64,000 nucleotides of DNA from Carallia brachiata (lineage: Eukaryota; Streptophyta; Magnoliopsida; Malpighiales; Rhizophoraceae): contig JADCRB010000120.1 of assembly GCA_021464245.1 (NCBI GenBank), forward strand, positions 66,795 through 130,794. Reading direction: 5' to 3'. The position numbers and the translations under genes are program-made. How positions within the stretch are numbered: position 1 is the stretch's first letter; each line of letters starts with the position of its first letter. The notes under the pieces were generated by a model, which did not search any database, had not been told where the DNA came from, and saw nothing but the letters and a program-made list of their open reading frames with translations. Positions 61,378 through 64,000 of this stretch are shown here, in pieces.

Positions 61378-62385
61378 AATTTCAGTGGAGGGTTTTTCTT
61401 TTTGTTTTTTTTATTCTGTTATATGAATTTTAAAAAAAATTGTTTCCCAAATTTCAGTAAACGTGAAAAGAAATGGAAATTAAAAAAAAAAAAAAAAGCT
61501 GTCCACACCATCAATTGTTGATGGTGTGGCATATAACGTGTCAAAAAAATCTTATGTGGTAACTGACGTAGCGTTACGTGATAAATTTAGTGATAACTTA
61601 ACATAGATGAATAATTTTTAGTTATAGAATTAATGTAAGAAAATTAAATTTAACAAAAGAAATGAAGTGAATAAAAATTAAAAAAAGTTTAAACATGAAG
61701 ATTGAATTTTTAGTTTATACCTTTACAAAAATGAAGTGAATAAAAATTAAAAAAGTTTAAACTTGAAGGTTGGAATTTTATTTTTATACCTATACAAAAC
61801 CATTTGTGGCCGTTCGGTTCTCTCCCTGCAAATTACGTATGAGTTAATTTGGATATCTAACAAAAATGAATTAAATTAGAAATTAGTAGGAAAATTAAGT
61901 TAAATATAGAATTTTTTAACCATGCCAAAAAAAAAATTACATAATTTTTCAGAAAGGGAGAAGATGTATTTATTTTAGATAGATTTATTGTATCCTAAAT
62001 TCCATTATTTTTCATAAATTCTGGAGTGATTCCGCTTCAACATATTCTGTCGCCATTTGGCTAATAAATCTTCATTTCTTCGCATCTAATCCCCTCTACC
62101 TGTATCTTTTTTTTTTTTTTGGTCAACTGTATCTTTTTTTCTGTTGTAGAGTACTAGAGTGATATCGTACCAAAATTTTTTTATTAGCTACACATGAATA
62201 TCAAAATCTTTTACTAGCTAACTTCATCTGTGACAGGTACTGAATAATTTTATTATTTTTATGCAGGCTCTTCTTTTCAAAATCTACAGGTAAGAATAAA
62301 AAATTTCTCAGCCCTTTAATTTTTTTTTTTTGCACTTTTATTTTTTTTTCATTTCATTGAAATGATTTCAATAAATAATTTTTTA
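61378..62385. repeat. Block S copy 3 and flank of remnant F
   Basis: Matches 19363-19906 and 21464-22340. It carries the MULE empty site near 61985 and contains a short internal direct repeat near 61670-61760 (AATGAAGTGAATAAAAATTA). Confidence 0.7.
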
Positions 62386-63189
62386 GCACAAAAAAATATC
62401 TATTGTAAGTATATTACTTTTCAAATCTATAAGTTAAGATTAGAGTAACTGTTATTTATAACGACTCATTTAACTATTTTAAATAAACAAACATACCATC
62501 TGAATACTAATAGAATTAAATATAATTATGTTATTAAAAACTATGATAATTGTCAAATTTAAAACTCAATGTTGTGCCACAGTATTTCATCACCTAAATG
62601 GACGTCCAACGATTTGTCAAAGAAAAGTACATACATAAATACTCAAAACTAAGTTAGCAATATAAAATATACACCAACTTAGCATTGAAGTAACACCTCG
62701 AATGGTATTTCAATGAATATTAACCATCGCAATTTCCCCAAGGCCATTACCACGAGGCCTCGAGTCTCTTGACCGAATCTCTCGTGATACTGTTAATTAA
62801 TTATTATTATTATTTTAACTTAATAGAACTTAGCACCGTTGCCTCTTTTTTTTTTTTTTTCAGGTCTTACTGTGCAACATAATGTATATAACACAAGTAA
62901 AATATACAGTTAATTCAATAATTTATTTATTTTTATTTTTTATAATTTAATAGTCAAAATCTTTACGTGTCAATTTTGCATTTACTATTACGGGCTTGCA
63001 TAACTTTTTTTTTTTTTAGCCTATTAAAAATAAAAAATACAAAGAAATGAGTTAAGACACTATTATAGCATCAAAAAATTTTTTACTCAAAATTTTATTT
63101 GATTAGAATGAAATTTTGATTTTACACAACCACAATGACACTTTTTATAATAAAAAAATAATGAAATATATATTTTTATTATATAAGAT
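62386..63189. other. Spacer before kinase remnant F
   Basis: AT-rich. A piece near 62700-62790 resembles the upstream flanks of B and E (CATTACCACGAGGCCTCGAG). No gene is seen. Confidence 0.45.
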
Positions 63190-63927
63190 AATAATGGCAG
63201 CCTAGACTATCACCTCTTCAAAGGAGAGAGCACGTTGTCGTGGACTCAAAGGTTCAAGATTTTGACACGTAAAGATTAGTGGAGAGACACTGGTAGTACT
63301 TCGCATAATTACTTCGCATTACTATACCTGCATGAAGAAGGGGACCAATGTGTGCTGCATAGGGATATCAAACCAAGCAACATTATGTTGGATTCTGATT
63401 TTAATGCTAAACTCGGTGACTTTGGACTAGCTAGACTAGTTGATCATGCAAAGGGATGCCAAACTACAGTTTTGGCAGGAACCTTTGGCTACATGGCCCC
63501 TGAATGTTTCAAACCAGCAAGGCAACGAAAGAATCAGATATCTATAGTTTTGGAATTGTAAGCCTGGAAATATGCTGTGGAAGAAGGGTTTCTGAGTCCT
63601 GGACAGAAGAAAATGAAGCAACATTAGTGGAGTGGTTTGGGGAATTATATGGAACGGGAAAAATCCTTGAAGTTGCTGACCCAAAGCTCTGCAGAGATTT
63701 TGATACTCAGTATATGGAGAGACTAATGACTGTCGGACTCTGATGCGTGCAGTCTGATCACAATTGTAGGCCTAATATAAGACAAGTTATTAATGTTCTG
63801 TCAAATTATGAGGTTCCCTTACCTGAAATCCTACCAGCAATGCCTGCTCCTGCTTATCTTGCTCCTCCATCAAATCCATCCTCAATTTATTACTCATCAT
63901 CCTGTGGTTCAGCTTTGAGCATTTGAA
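63190..63927 (+). pseudogene. Kinase C-lobe remnant F of a LecRK
   Basis: The lectin domain, membrane helix and N-lobe are missing; the copy starts at the NGSLDYHLF helix. About 55 bases of foreign filler (63259-63320) break the next helix. It then reads [24 protein letters not shown] and [12 protein letters not shown], loses one base near 63510, and resumes [17 protein letters not shown] replaces the Trp codon of GLWC (63741-63743), and the homologous tail ends SCGSALSI at 63927. The tail matches LecRK C best, so F is its unit 2 counterpart. Confidence 0.88.
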
Positions 63928-64000
63928 TGCAATTTCACTAGACCTCTGGGGCACAGTTTCACTGTAACTGCTCCTGATAATTCCATCATAGTAAATTAAT
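63928..64000 (+). other. 3' flank of remnant F
   Basis: Matches the sequence after B and E (CTGTAACTGCTCCTGATAAT). It shows the uninterrupted form of the site that carries the 1-kb insertion after LecRK C. Confidence 0.6.

Overview
The window is nuclear DNA of a flowering plant, almost certainly a eudicot. The intergenic DNA is AT-rich with long A/T runs. The genes encode plant-only L-type lectin receptor-like kinases (LecRKs), and the rest is MITEs, plant LINEs, a TRIM and a solo LTR. A woody eudicot such as Citrus would fit the repeat types, but that is an impression and cannot be proved from the sequence. One run of N (27626-28001) marks an assembly gap.

Layout. The window is two diverged copies of one large segment. 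Unit 1 carries a 728-aa LecRK (7350-9536), a decayed LecRK called B (14933-16965), a decayed LecRK called C (22668-24652) and a broken LecRK called D (about 28330-31107). Unit 2 repeats the order: a frameshifted sister of the 728-aa gene (45771-47896), decayed LecRK E (56037-58033, partner of B) and kinase remnant F (63190-63927, partner of C). Shared flanks run from about 960 to 25.7 kb in unit 1 and from 32.4 to 64 kb in unit 2. Only 7350-9536 keeps a full open frame with every kinase motif, so this is a LecRK cluster with one probable survivor and at least six disabled relatives.

Because the units are paralogous, many insertions can be compared with an empty site in the same window. This gives clean boundaries and target-site duplications (TSDs) for a 5'-truncated LINE (1224-1713), a hairpin-forming Mutator-like element (2446-3316), a MITE with a 9-bp TSD upstream of the intact LecRK (6168-6635), a tRNA-like SINE candidate (10746-11094), a MITE in the leader of B (14636-14885), an hAT-like MITE (17836-18520), a MULE with non-TE filler (19907-21224), a Tourist-like MITE (37383-38117), an unclassified 1.2-kb retroposon (38860-40045) and an 849-bp TRIM with a tRNA-iMet primer site (60318-61166). 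A long dead LINE lies on the minus strand at 48773-54375, nested in an older element.

Other non-LecRK coding traces are a BIR1-like LRR receptor remnant (41372-41885, minus), found only in unit 2, and a small unrecognised minus-strand reading frame present in both units (19140-19342 and 61167-61354) that has decayed differently in each. No tRNA, rRNA or CRISPR feature was found. The intact LecRK would be a plasma-membrane receptor with an extracellular legume-lectin domain and a cytoplasmic Ser/Thr kinase, a family used in pathogen and stress perception; its ligand cannot be read from sequence.
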